The notes: generated from the sequence alone by a model not told the origin. Positions 25,633 to 34,339 are shown, counted from the stretch's first letter. The stretch is 43,433 nt of DNA from Verrucomicrobiaceae bacterium (GCA_009936795.1 JAACDM010000340.1:1-43433), one strand, 5' to 3'. Numbers and translations: made by a program.

Positions 25633-27494
25633 CCTGCCCACCGGCGGAAAGCCTCGATCGCCTCATAGTCTGCCAGCCCGAGCTGATCATAGTACTTGGC
25701 CACGGCCTTCTCTCGTGCGCCCGTGCTTTTCTCTTCTTGAGTGTATTGTGAGACAGCGGTGAGCTTCGACTTGAGCTGGCCTGGGCTCATCGGCACCGCC
25801 ATATCGATCTCATAAGAAGCAAACGGCTTCTCGCCAGAGCGGTAGAGCCACGTCCAGCATTCGTCTTGCCATGCCTCTTTGGCTGTTTGAGCCATGGCCG
25901 TTTGAAATAGCCGATAGCAAACGCCTGCGACACTGCTGGGATCTGAGGCGCTACCAGTCATGTAGACCTGGTGAGGTTCGAGCTTTGTCAGAATATCACA
26001 GAGGGCGGAAACGTCGTTGTCGCCTGGCTTAAAGCGGCGATAGCGACCGGATTCGTAGAAGGGAAGTTCGAGGAAATGAATGTGCTCTTCACCTAAGTTA
26101 CAGTTTCGGAGGGCGTGCCGTGCTTCACTTCGGCGAACGAGTGATTTGATAGAGCGGAGAGTGGTGTTGTCTTGGCCAAAGGGACCCTTGGCCGCGAGAT
26201 CACCAAGGAGTTGGCCTGCATAGCGTACCGGTGCTTCCCAGTTCTCTGCGGATTGGGCGTTGGCGAGCTCTTTCAACACTTCGGCAAAGCGTTCCGCGGC
26301 GTCGTCTCCAACGCCAAGATTGCCAGACGTGAGAAAGACGACATCGACCGTGTGACCTTGTTCAATGAGCCGATCAATGGTTCCTCCCATGGCGCGGAGT
26401 TCATCCGATGGCTCGGGAGCGAGGATAAGCGAGCGCTTGTGAAATGGGAGGGCACGTTCTGGCCGGTAGCGATCATCCTCATCTGGCTTGCCGCCGGGCC
26501 ACCCAGAGATGGTATGCTGCAGCTCGTTGAAGATACGGATGTTGAGCTGGTAAGCAGGACCGCAGTCAGTAAGCAAATCGCTCATGCCATGCTCATTGTA
26601 GTCCTCATCGAGCAGCTTAAGCACAGGCTTGTTCAGTTTTCGGGAGAGCCAGGTCACAGCTCTTCGAATAAGCTCGTCGGTCCAGTCGACCGATCCCACA
26701 AGCCAAGGATGCTGGTTGCGTGTGAGACTGCTGGCTGCTCCTGCGTCTAATAGAAACTGAGCATTGTCGTGAAGCTGGAGAAAACTCGCCGAAATCGCAT
26801 CGGTCACCTCGCCCTCAACCGCCTTGGCGACAATGTCAGCTTTGTTCTCACCCCATGCCATCAGGGCGATACGTCTGGCACGCATGATAGTACCGACACC
26901 CATCGTGAGCGCGAATCGGGGAACATGGTCGATTCCGAGAAAGTCTCGTGCCGCATCTTCGCGAGTGACTTTGTCTAGCGTGATCATCCGAGTCGGGGAA
27001 TCTTGTGCCGACCCTGGTTCATTGAACCCAATGTGCCCCGTACGGCCGATGCCAAGTATCTGGAGATCAATTCCGCCAGCCTCTTCGATCTTGGCCTCGT
27101 AGTCGCGACAGGCTCGGAAGACCTGCTCGCGTGAGACTGTGCCAGGCGGAATATTGATCTGGGAATCCGGCAGGTCCACATGATCGAAGAGCTGCTCGCG
27201 CATGAATCGGTAGTAGCTCTCGCGGTGCTGGGGCTCGAGGCCAAAGTACTCGTCGAGATTGAACGTGATCACATTCTGGAAGGAGAGCCCTTCCTTCTTA
27301 TGGAGGTGGATCAGTTCGCGATAGAACGGGACGGGTGTGGATCCAGTGGCCAGGCCCAGTACCGCGTGCTTGCTGCTCGCCTGACGCTGTCGAATGAGTG
27401 AGGCGACCTCGACCGCGAGGACGCGACAAGCTTCACTGGAATTTTCGTACGAGATACAGGGGATTTTCTCGAATTGCTCAGCTTCCGAAGTCAT
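25629..27494 (-). CDS. nagB: Glucosamine-6-phosphate deaminase fused to a degenerate PIG-L-type deacetylase domain
   Basis: The 621-residue product starts at 27494 (MTSEAEQFEKIPCIS), the expected beginning; the longer frame has no family support. The N-terminal half (about 1-260) is NagB, converting glucosamine-6-phosphate to fructose-6-phosphate and ammonia: LATGSTP at 48-54, the catalytic DEY in FNLDEYFGL (81-83), GIGRTGHIGFNEPGS with His154, and SASFLQLH near 235. The C-terminal half (about 350-600) aligns with PIG-L LmbE-type deacetylases, as in NagB-PIG-L fusions of Bacteroidota. Here the zinc motif HPDD(D/E) reads EPSDE (361-365) and the later HGTH-type site reads ASDPSSVAGVC (516-526), so zinc binding and deacetylation look lost. 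The gene is divergent from the DUF1549 gene with a palindrome between. Confidence 0.92.
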   Translation of the reverse strand: MTSEAEQFEKIPCISYENSSEACRVLAVEVASLIRQRQASSKHAVLGLATGSTPVPFYRELIHLHKKEGLSFQNVITFNLDEYFGLEPQHRESYYRFMREQLFDHVDLPDSQINIPPGTVSREQVFRACRDYEAKIEEAGGIDLQILGIGRTGHIGFNEPGSAQDSPTRMITLDKVTREDAARDFLGIDHVPRFALTMGVGTIMRARRIALMAWGENKADIVAKAVEGEVTDAISASFLQLHDNAQFLLDAGAASSLTRNQHPWLVGSVDWTDELIRRAVTWLSRKLNKPVLKLLDEDYNEHGMSDLLTDCGPAYQLNIRIFNELQHTISGWPGGKPDEDDRYRPERALPFHKRSLILAPEPSDELRAMGGTIDRLIEQGHTVDVVFLTSGNLGVGDDAAERFAEVLKELANAQSAENWEAPVRYAGQLLGDLAAKGPFGQDNTTLRSIKSLVRRSEARHALRNCNLGEEHIHFLELPFYESGRYRRFKPGDNDVSALCDILTKLEPHQVYMTGSASDPSSVAGVCYRLFQTAMAQTAKEAWQDECWTWLYRSGEKPFASYEIDMAVPMSPGQLKSKLTAVSQYTQEEKSTGAREKAVAKYYDQLGLADYEAIEAFRRWAG

Positions 27495-27574
27495 ATGGCA
27501 TCGAATCGTCGAAGCCAAGCTTTGGCAACAGAATCTGGGAATTTGGCACAATTATGAGAGGGGATTGGGGTTTC

Positions 27575-27588
27575 AATGTCTAGACATT
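27575..27588. promoter_or_regulatory. 14-bp palindrome, candidate GntR/NagR (DasR)-type operator
   Basis: AATGTCTAGACATT is a perfect palindrome in the divergent nagB/DUF1549 intergenic region, 24 nt before the ATG at 27613 and 80 nt before the nagB start at 27494. Its core GTCTAGAC equals the core of the DasR/NagR (GntR/HutC subfamily) operator TGGTCTAGACCA, and nagB is a classical target of those regulators. A second, imperfect copy (TTGTCTAGGC) follows at 27590-27599, 14 bp on by centre. Binding is inferred; no regulator gene is in the window. Confidence 0.5.
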
Positions 27589-27612
27589 CTTGTCTAGGCT
27601 GGCTCCCAAATC

Positions 27613-29631
27613 ATGCTCCGCGTCATTCACCTCACCCTCCTTTGCCTACTTGTATCAAGGGCTGGTGCAGAGTCGTGGTGGGCCTTCCGGCCACTGAAGC
27701 AAGGGTCACCTCCAAATCTTCCGGGACTCAAGAGCCCAGTTGATCAGTTTGTCCTCAGCCGCTTGCGGGACCAAGGCATGACGTTCGCTCCCAAAGCGTC
27801 TCGAGAGACCTTGCTCCGCCGAGTCTTTGTCACGCTTGTCGGCATGCCTCCTACTTTGGAGGAGGTAGAGGACTTTCTCGGTGCCAATCCAGAGGGAGCC
27901 TGGGAGCGACAGATCGATGCTTTGCTTGAGGATCCGCGCTATGGTGAGCACTGGGCGACGATGTGGCTGGATCTTGTTCGCTACAGTGATAGTGATGGTT
28001 GGAATCAAGATGCTTACCGCCCGCATATCTGGCGCTACCGTGACTACGTGGTCAATGCGTTCAATGACGATAAGCCTTACCCCGAGGTTGTACGTGAGCA
28101 GCTCGCAGGTGACGAACTGGACGGCGACGATCCTGAGCATCTCGAAGCGGCTGGTTACCTGCGTTTGGGCATTTATGAATACAACCAGCGTGACGTTCGC
28201 AATTTGTGGAATGATGTTCTCAACGAGATCACGGATACTACGGGAGATGTATTCTTGGGAATGAGCGTTGCCTGTGCGCGCTGTCATGATCACAAGTTCG
28301 ATGACATCACGCAGAAGGATTATTTCAAACTGCGTGCCTTCTTTGAGCCGATCATCTGGCGGGACGACCTCACAGCGTCCACGGCCAATGAAAAGGAACG
28401 CTACGCCCAACAGATGCGGAAATGGGAAGCGGCGACGAAGGCTATCCGTGAAGAGATTGCAGATTTACTGAAACCCTATCATGAGCGCAAGTGGAAGTCC
28501 ACGGTGGACAAGTTTCCACTCGATATTCAGGCCTGCTTCCACAAGCCCGTGGATGAACGTGACTCGTTGGAGCACCAGATGGCCTATCTGGTGGCCAGGC
28601 AGTTTGAGGAAGAGGGTGGAGGACCACTCAAGAACATGAAGAAGGAAGACGAGGCGACTTACGAATCTTTGAAGAAGTCTCTCGCTACCTACGATAAATT
28701 GAAGCCGAAGCCCTTGCCTCCAGTGATGACCGCGACGGCTTTTGATGGGACTCATTCGCCCACGGTGATTCCCGAAAAGTCGGAAATGGTCTCTCCTGGG
28801 TTCCTTTCTGCGATTGCAGATGATTCCAGCATCGGTTCTCAAAAGAGCCGCCTTTCTCTAGCCAAATGGATTGCCGATCCTAACAACCCGTTGACCACGC
28901 GTGTTCTCGTCAACCGCATTTGGCAGCAGCATTTCGGTGAGGGCCTTGTGTCCACCGCCAGTGACTTTGGCCGGAAGGGACAACGCGCCTCTCATCCAGA
29001 ACTCCTGGACTGGCTTGCTCATGAGTTCGTTCGCAATGGATGGAGCATCAAACAGCTCCATCGAATCATTCTTCGTTCTTGGACTTGGCAACAGTCGACC
29101 AGTCACCCAGAAGCGCGAGACTATCAGAAACGTGACCCAGAGGAAAAACTGCTTTGGCGGGCACGGGTACGTCGCCTATCAGCCGAGGGAGTTAGAGATT
29201 CCATGCTCGTGCTCAGTGGGGAATTGCTAGATGAGGTTGGCGGACCGGGAGTAGATGAGGACGTGCCACGGCGGGCACTCTACGTGAAGCGTTTCCGCAA
29301 TGACAATGACACGTTCCTTCATGCATTTGACATGACGCCAGGGCTCAAGAGCACGCCTCAGCGTAATGAGACAACAACACCGACGCAGGCACTCACGATG
29401 ATCAACGGTGATTACGTCATGGAGCGGGCCAAGGCGTGGTCCAGGCGTCTCCAGGATGATGAACGGTCTGAACACTGGTTGGTGCGGGAAGCGATGCACC
29501 AGGCTTGGGGCCGCAAGCCCTTGCCTGATGAATTCCACTCAGCGATGACTTTTATTGAGACATCCCAAGGCTCGTGGACGGATTTCTGTCACGTCCTGCT
29601 GAACTCGAACGAATTCCTCTATATTCACTAA
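27613..29631 (+). CDS. DUF1549/DUF1553 domain secreted protein (planctomycete/verrucomicrobial type)
   Basis: The 672-residue exported protein has signal peptide MLRVIHLTLLCLLVSRAGA. The DUF1549 domain covers about 38-245: SPVDQFVLSRL, LLRRVFVTLVGMPPT, RYGEHWATMWLDLVRYSDSDGW and a CxxCH haem-type motif, CARCHDHKFD (C221, C224, H225). The DUF1553 domain covers about 412-665: RLSLAKWIADPNNPLTTRVLVNRIW, GLVSTASDFGRKG, RRLSAEGVRDSML and NETTTPTQALTMING. The amino-terminal cytochrome (PSCyt1-type) domain of many relatives is missing. The function is not established. The downstream DUF1501 gene, 4 nt after, is the usual partner, so they are one operon. The pair diverges from nagB. Confidence 0.93.
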   Translation: MLRVIHLTLLCLLVSRAGAESWWAFRPLKQGSPPNLPGLKSPVDQFVLSRLRDQGMTFAPKASRETLLRRVFVTLVGMPPTLEEVEDFLGANPEGAWERQIDALLEDPRYGEHWATMWLDLVRYSDSDGWNQDAYRPHIWRYRDYVVNAFNDDKPYPEVVREQLAGDELDGDDPEHLEAAGYLRLGIYEYNQRDVRNLWNDVLNEITDTTGDVFLGMSVACARCHDHKFDDITQKDYFKLRAFFEPIIWRDDLTASTANEKERYAQQMRKWEAATKAIREEIADLLKPYHERKWKSTVDKFPLDIQACFHKPVDERDSLEHQMAYLVARQFEEEGGGPLKNMKKEDEATYESLKKSLATYDKLKPKPLPPVMTATAFDGTHSPTVIPEKSEMVSPGFLSAIADDSSIGSQKSRLSLAKWIADPNNPLTTRVLVNRIWQQHFGEGLVSTASDFGRKGQRASHPELLDWLAHEFVRNGWSIKQLHRIILRSWTWQQSTSHPEARDYQKRDPEEKLLWRARVRRLSAEGVRDSMLVLSGELLDEVGGPGVDEDVPRRALYVKRFRNDNDTFLHAFDMTPGLKSTPQRNETTTPTQALTMINGDYVMERAKAWSRRLQDDERSEHWLVREAMHQAWGRKPLPDEFHSAMTFIETSQGSWTDFCHVLLNSNEFLYIH

Positions 29632-29635
29632 CATC

Positions 29636-31024
29636 ATGGTTTTTAATCGGCGCGAATTTCTTCAAACCAGCGGTGCTGGTTTCGGTTCTGTGGCGCTGCA
29701 ATGGATGCTTCATCAAGAGTCTCAGGGCTCTCCTCATCCGTTGGTGCATCATGCAGCGAAGGCTAAACAGGTCATCTTTCTGTTCATGGAAGGTGGGCCG
29801 AGCCACCTGGACCTACTCGATCGCAAGCCTCTGTTAGAGAAGCTGTCAGGACAGTCCCTGCCTCCTAGCTTCAAGGAACCGATCACTGCGATGGGGGAGA
29901 AAGGGGCAGCTCTACTCGCTGCGCCTCGGACCTGGAAACGCCATGGTCAGAGCGGTCTTTGGGCATCCGAGTGGATGCCTCACATTGCGACCTGCATGGA
30001 TGACATCGCTGTGTTGAAGTCTTGTTGGACGAACGGGATCAATCACGCGGGTGGTGTTTGTCAGATGAACACCTGCATCAATTTCGCGGGGCGGCCATCT
30101 TTGGGTTCCTGGGTTAATTACGGTTTGGGCACCGCCAATGAGAACCTGCCGAGTTTCGTGGTGCTTTGTGATAATAAAGGGCGCCCGGTCAACGGCTCGC
30201 GCAATTGGGGTAGCGGTTTTATGCCAGCGACGCATCAGGGAGTACGGATTCGGGGTGGTGAAGGCGAGCCTATTGCGGACCTGGATCCGCCCGCCGAGTG
30301 TCCGGAAGATCGACAGCGGGCGAAACTAGCGCTGTTACAGAAGTTCAATTATTTGCATGCCTCGACTTTCCCGCAGAAGAGCGAGCTTGAGGCACGAATC
30401 CGGAGTTACGAGTTGGCCTTTCGCATGCAAGCGGAAGCTCCTGAGGCAGTTGATCTGGCCGACGAAAGTGAAGCGACGAAAGCGCTCTATGGCATGGACC
30501 ATCGCGATACAGAGGCCTTCGGCCGCAATTGTCTCTTGGCGCGTCGCCTTGTCGAGCGAGGGGTCAGGTTTGTAGAACTCTACAGTGGTACGGGGAGTAA
30601 ATGGGATTCTCATACCGGAATCGAGACGAACCACTCGCGTCTCTGTCGTTCAATGGATAAGCCTGTGGCCGGGCTACTCAAGGATCTCAAGCGACGTGGC
30701 CTCCTCGAGGAAACGTTGGTGGTATGGGGTGGCGAATTTGGCCGTACCCCCATGAGTGAGAAAGGAGATGGCCGTGATCACAACCCAACTGGCTTCTCCA
30801 TGTGGATGGCTGGAGGTGGGGTCAAAGGGGGGCAAGCCATCGGTGCGACGGATGAACTGGGTCTTTACGCGGTTAAGGATCGAATGCACGTGCATGACAT
30901 CCATGCCTCCATTCTTTGGCTGCTCGGCCTTGATAATATGGCCCTAACGTATGATCACAAAGGTCGACCCGAGCGTCCTACGATCAACGAAGGCGATTTT
31001 AACCGAAAACTGATCGGCGCCTAA
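29636..31024 (+). CDS. DUF1501 domain protein (Tat-exported, sulfatase-fold relative)
   Basis: The 462-residue protein begins NRREFLQTSGAGFGSVALQ, a twin-arginine signal (RR at residues 5-6), predicting export in folded form, often with a bound cofactor or metal. DUF1501 belongs to the alkaline-phosphatase/sulfatase superfamily but lacks the sulfatase Cys/Ser motif. Characteristic blocks are VIFLFMEGGPSHLDLLDRKP near 43-62, GGVCQMNTCI, VELYSGTGSKWDSH near 320, VVWGGEFGRTPMSE near 362 and GRDHNPTGFSMWMAGGGVKGG near 380. It follows the DUF1549/DUF1553 gene by 4 nt, so the two are cotranscribed. Its biochemical role is unknown; polymer modification is inference. Confidence 0.93.
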   Translation: MVFNRREFLQTSGAGFGSVALQWMLHQESQGSPHPLVHHAAKAKQVIFLFMEGGPSHLDLLDRKPLLEKLSGQSLPPSFKEPITAMGEKGAALLAAPRTWKRHGQSGLWASEWMPHIATCMDDIAVLKSCWTNGINHAGGVCQMNTCINFAGRPSLGSWVNYGLGTANENLPSFVVLCDNKGRPVNGSRNWGSGFMPATHQGVRIRGGEGEPIADLDPPAECPEDRQRAKLALLQKFNYLHASTFPQKSELEARIRSYELAFRMQAEAPEAVDLADESEATKALYGMDHRDTEAFGRNCLLARRLVERGVRFVELYSGTGSKWDSHTGIETNHSRLCRSMDKPVAGLLKDLKRRGLLEETLVVWGGEFGRTPMSEKGDGRDHNPTGFSMWMAGGGVKGGQAIGATDELGLYAVKDRMHVHDIHASILWLLGLDNMALTYDHKGRPERPTINEGDFNRKLIGA

Positions 31025-31025
31025 C

Positions 31026-32216
31026 CTAATAGAAGATACTCTTCTCGGAACCAATCTCCTCGTTTCGGTGGATCCACACACTTTCCACTAGACCCATGAG
31101 GAACATGCACGTGACGACAAACGTGCCTCCATAACTAACGAACGGGAGGGGGACCCCTGTAATAGGCACTATCTGGATGCACATGCCTATATTCATGAAC
31201 ACATGCCAAAAAAGAATCGAGACTGCTCCCGTGACGAGCAAACGCCCTGTTTGGTCGCGGCTATAAAACCCGATGTAGAGACATTGCAGCAAGAGGAGGA
31301 GGAAAGCCGTGATCATGATCATGGACCCGCGAAAACCATGTTCTTCACCGATGGTTCCAAAGATAAAGTCTGAAAGGTCGGGCTCAGAATCCACCAATCC
31401 CAATTCGCTCATCGTCTTTGCGTCAGGATTCTTCGCTTTGATTCGAGAGCCCTTGTGGCCTTTGCCTTCCCACCCTGCTGAACCGATCGCCATCATTAGA
31501 CGAACGCTAGAAAACGCATCGCCACGGGTGTCACGTTCCTCACCCTTCAACGCTTGGATCAACACCTGGATCCGGGGTTTCTGGTGAGGCTTGAGTCCAA
31601 ACCAATACACCAATGGCATGGCGATGAGAGCGAGCAGCGTTAGAACCGTGAGGTAGCGAAAGGGGATATTGGCAACCAGCAGCATGAAAGCTGTCCTTGG
31701 CCCCCAGACACTTGCTGATCCCACGTCTGGCTCTTTCAAAACGAGGGCCATGGGGATGGCTACAAGGCCTAAAGAAATGGCCATCCGCAGCATGTGATTC
31801 CGGAAGACGGGGTGCAGTCGGTGAAGCTCACCCAAGGTAACAGACAGGACTAGGACGCCGCTGATGAGTGCAATCTGAGAAGGTTGGATCGAATTGCTCC
31901 CAATCATGATCCAACTGGTGGCCCCGTTGAGGGTCTTTCCAATGAACGGCAAAGCAAGGAGCAGACCCATCGCTCCGAGATAGGCTGGCAATGCCAGATA
32001 CCGAATCCAGCGGTAGTCAACGAGGCTGGTGATGAGGAAGATCGGGGTGCCGACGATGATCCATTTAATCTGTTTCCTCCAGAATTCCTGGTCCTCGACT
32101 GCGGGATCGCCGTAGGCAGCGCTATAGATGGCGAAGATTCCGAAGATCATCAATCCGGTCATGGTGATGGCCACGACCCAGTTGATGCCTAGGATCTTTC
32201 GGAAGAGCGGACTCAT
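31026..32216 (-). CDS. rodA: Rod shape-determining protein RodA (SEDS glycosyltransferase)
   Basis: SEDS-family peptidoglycan glycosyltransferase that polymerises lipid II with a class B PBP in the elongasome. The 396-residue product has about ten membrane segments, beginning INWVVAITMTGLMIFGIFAIYSA. The conserved Asp region appears as KEPDVGSAS at 161-169, followed by the large periplasmic loop (SVRLMMAIGSAGWEGKGHKGS, then HGFRGS). Near the C-terminus lie MCIQIVPITGVPLPFVSYGGT and a final helix. RodA fits better than FtsW because of the IVPITGVPLPFVSYGG block and short N-terminus, but inspection cannot wholly exclude FtsW. MreB/MreC and PBP2 genes are not in the window. It converges on the DUF1501 gene. 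Confidence 0.9.
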   Translation of the reverse strand: MSPLFRKILGINWVVAITMTGLMIFGIFAIYSAAYGDPAVEDQEFWRKQIKWIIVGTPIFLITSLVDYRWIRYLALPAYLGAMGLLLALPFIGKTLNGATSWIMIGSNSIQPSQIALISGVLVLSVTLGELHRLHPVFRNHMLRMAISLGLVAIPMALVLKEPDVGSASVWGPRTAFMLLVANIPFRYLTVLTLLALIAMPLVYWFGLKPHQKPRIQVLIQALKGEERDTRGDAFSSVRLMMAIGSAGWEGKGHKGSRIKAKNPDAKTMSELGLVDSEPDLSDFIFGTIGEEHGFRGSMIMITAFLLLLLQCLYIGFYSRDQTGRLLVTGAVSILFWHVFMNIGMCIQIVPITGVPLPFVSYGGTFVVTCMFLMGLVESVWIHRNEEIGSEKSIFY

Positions 32217-32409
32217 GTGCAGGAGGGCAGACTAGCGGTGCGCTGGGTCATGGCAACGGGAAAACACCCGCCATCAAGGCCTTGCTTGAAGCTTTATTTC
32301 AGAAACACAAAGAAAGTCGATGCACACGAGAACGCGCTGATTAGATTCCCGATGGTGTCCTTGGGGGGTGGGCTTCTGGGGATGCAGTTAACCTCAAATA
32401 ACTACAGCG

Positions 32410-33081
32410 ATGAAGATACTTGGATGTATGCCATGGATCGCGGTGGGAACGTGCCTAGCACTTACGTCTTGCCGCGAAGAGATTGATGAAGGTCCAACGG
32501 AAGCAGAGATCTTGGCCGAACTGAAAGCGGAAAAACTGAAGGAGGCTGGGGAGCGGGAGCAGGCGCGTAAGGCGTCCGTCGAGAAGTTGATGGAGACCAT
32601 GCGAAGAGAGCAATTGGCGGTTGTCTCTCGAGAACAGGCTGAAGCATCTGTTCCCGCTCTTGAAGAGGGGCGCCAAGCTGAGGGGCCCGCTCCTCTTAAT
32701 TCCGCAAAGCCTACTTCTGGTTCTGAGCGGAGCAAAGCTGCTGAGTTGGCTTATGCTCGGGCCAATGACCTGGCTGATCGCCGAGATCAACTCAAGAAGA
32801 TGCGGGGAACCATCATTAATCTAAAAGCGAAGCGTCAGGCTATGGAAGAGCACATTTCTGACCACTCGGTCAAGCTGAAGGAGGCGGAATTAGCTGCCGA
32901 GATTGCCCGTCATGGAGATCCGGCATCTAGAATTAGGTTGGCTGGGTCGGATACCCGAAAAACGGCTGCTGCTGATGCTATAGTTAGTAAGATCAAGGCT
33001 CAGATCCGCAAGTTGCAGCAGTCGTGTGATGGCTTCAGCGATGCCATCGCTGAGCAGAAGGCTGCGATCAACAGCCTCTGA
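32410..33081 (+). CDS. Coiled-coil lipoprotein of unknown function
   Basis: The 223-residue protein begins MKILGCMPWIAVGTCLALTSCREE. The lipobox-like ALTSC gives an acylated Cys at 20 after LspA cleavage; the next residues, Arg and Glu, suggest no inner-membrane retention by the +2 Asp rule. The mature part is highly charged and helical with two likely coiled coils, about 30-70 (EAEILAELKAEKLKEAGERE) and 120-155 plus 190-220 (KIKAQIRKLQQ). No enzyme motif was found. It faces away from rodA across a 193-nt gap in which I see nothing recognisable, and is followed by a hairpin at 33121. I do not recognise the family. Confidence 0.75.
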   Translation: MKILGCMPWIAVGTCLALTSCREEIDEGPTEAEILAELKAEKLKEAGEREQARKASVEKLMETMRREQLAVVSREQAEASVPALEEGRQAEGPAPLNSAKPTSGSERSKAAELAYARANDLADRRDQLKKMRGTIINLKAKRQAMEEHISDHSVKLKEAELAAEIARHGDPASRIRLAGSDTRKTAAADAIVSKIKAQIRKLQQSCDGFSDAIAEQKAAINSL

Positions 33082-33120
33082 AGACAGGTCGACTTTAGCC
33101 CGCCAAGGGTGAGTATACGC

Positions 33121-33141
33121 GAGCGGGCTTCAAGCCCGCTC
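33121..33141. repeat. Perfect hairpin, terminator-like or REP-like
   Basis: GAGCGGGC (33121-33128), loop TTCAA, GCCCGCTC (33134-33141): a perfect 8-bp GC-rich stem 40 nt after the lipoprotein stop and 20 nt before the next start. No long T-run follows, only ATTTCG. The sequence GCGGGCTTCAAGCCCGC resembles the intergenic stem-loop at 37426, suggesting a dispersed REP-like family; it could equally terminate or attenuate transcription. Confidence 0.5.
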
Positions 33142-33160
33142 ATTTCGTGGTGTTTCCCCT

Positions 33161-34339
33161 ATGAAAACGCTTTTCTTAGTCCTAACGCTTGTCTTTGTTA
33201 CCTGTAATAGTTGTTTGGCTCTCGAAGAAAGCCCGCCACCCGAAGAGAGCCCGGTTCTCTACGAGGAGCTTTCCAAGACCTTGATCAAACAGACAGGGAC
33301 GGGCATTTCACCGGTAATTGGTCTGAGCTATTTCCTTCTGACGGGCGATCCTACGGTGGAAAAATACAAACCATGGATTTGGGGTGTTCTTGTGTTGTTA
33401 GGAGCGGTGCTTTTAAAAGATGTCGGCGGAACGTTTGTTCCCGGAGTTTTGAAGAAGCCACTTGATGCGGTTGAGCTCTTCCAGAATCAAGGACTGGGTG
33501 TCCTCTGTGCGGCACTGCTAGTGCCCGACTTTCATCAGAAGCTTTACGCGGTGATGGAGCGACACGTTCCCGCCGTGGAATGGGTAGGCGGAGGGGGCGG
33601 GCAGTTTATCTTGGCTGCGGCAGGTTCCGAAGGTGTCCTGCACTTCCTGACACTCCCCCTATCGATCACCGTCTTTGTTGCCGTTTGGCTTCTTTCGAAT
33701 GCAATCAATGCTCTCATCCTGCTTTCTCCGTTCTCCTTGGTCGATGCCTGTCTCAAGTCGATCAAGGTTGTCGGCTTGTCCTTGCTGGCGGGGCTAAGCG
33801 CCATTTATCCCTATGCTGGGGCGGCGCTTTCCCTTGTCATCGTCGTGGTGGCTCTTTGCCTGGCCGGAAAAGCGTTTCGTCTCTATCACTTCGGAATGAT
33901 CTTCGCTTGGGACATTCTCACTCGAAGGCACAAGCGATTCGAGCCGCATTCGGAGCACGTCATGGTCTTTCTTGATCAGGAGCTCGCAGAGGTGCCAGCA
34001 CGAACTTATGGGCGTTTGAGCCCTGATCCAACTCCCGGCCAGTGGCGTTTCACCTATCGACCATGGCTCGTTCTGCCACAATCCTCGGTTGTCATTTCCC
34101 TCGATCCGCGACCGAAGTTGGGGCGAGGCATCGTCCATGCCACGATCGAGATGTCGGAGGATGATGGAAATCTCGATACCTATTTCCATCTTTCGCCGAG
34201 GTGCCGTGGCCACGAGCAAACGATTGGGGAACGTCTCGAATTAGAGGTGGTTGATATAGGGCTCCGTCGTGGATTCGCTGTCGCATGTCGATGGATCAAG
34301 GCGGCCTTCCGCAAGACGCGAGCGGTGGCAGCGGTCTAG
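33161..34339 (+). CDS. Multi-pass membrane protein of unknown function
   Basis: I do not recognise this 392-residue protein. It begins with a signal peptide-like stretch (MKTLFLVLTLVFVTCNSCLA), then an acidic Pro-rich linker and several hydrophobic segments near residues 66-86, 148-195 (LPLSITVFVAVWLLSNAINALILLSPF in two parts) and 205-240. A soluble C-terminal domain of about 140 residues (about 250-390) contains HSEHVMVFLDQE, a Pro-rich turn, WLVLPQSSVVISLDPRP and a final basic helix. A glycine-rich WVGGGGGQF lies near 141. The stop codon overlaps the stop of the convergent sulfatase gene (CTAG at 34336-34339), so both end on the same four bases. No catalytic motif was found. Confidence 0.75.
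   Translation: MKTLFLVLTLVFVTCNSCLALEESPPPEESPVLYEELSKTLIKQTGTGISPVIGLSYFLLTGDPTVEKYKPWIWGVLVLLGAVLLKDVGGTFVPGVLKKPLDAVELFQNQGLGVLCAALLVPDFHQKLYAVMERHVPAVEWVGGGGGQFILAAAGSEGVLHFLTLPLSITVFVAVWLLSNAINALILLSPFSLVDACLKSIKVVGLSLLAGLSAIYPYAGAALSLVIVVVALCLAGKAFRLYHFGMIFAWDILTRRHKRFEPHSEHVMVFLDQELAEVPARTYGRLSPDPTPGQWRFTYRPWLVLPQSSVVISLDPRPKLGRGIVHATIEMSEDDGNLDTYFHLSPRCRGHEQTIGERLELEVVDIGLRRGFAVACRWIKAAFRKTRAVAAV

Noticed and set aside
27706-28410. 234-residue minus-strand reading frame inside the DUF1549 gene
   Set aside because: Shadow of an intact well-matching gene, no family similarity seen.
32217-32486. Short reading frame between rodA and the lipoprotein gene
   Set aside because: Overlaps the lipoprotein start region in another frame, has no plausible start signal and no recognisable sequence.
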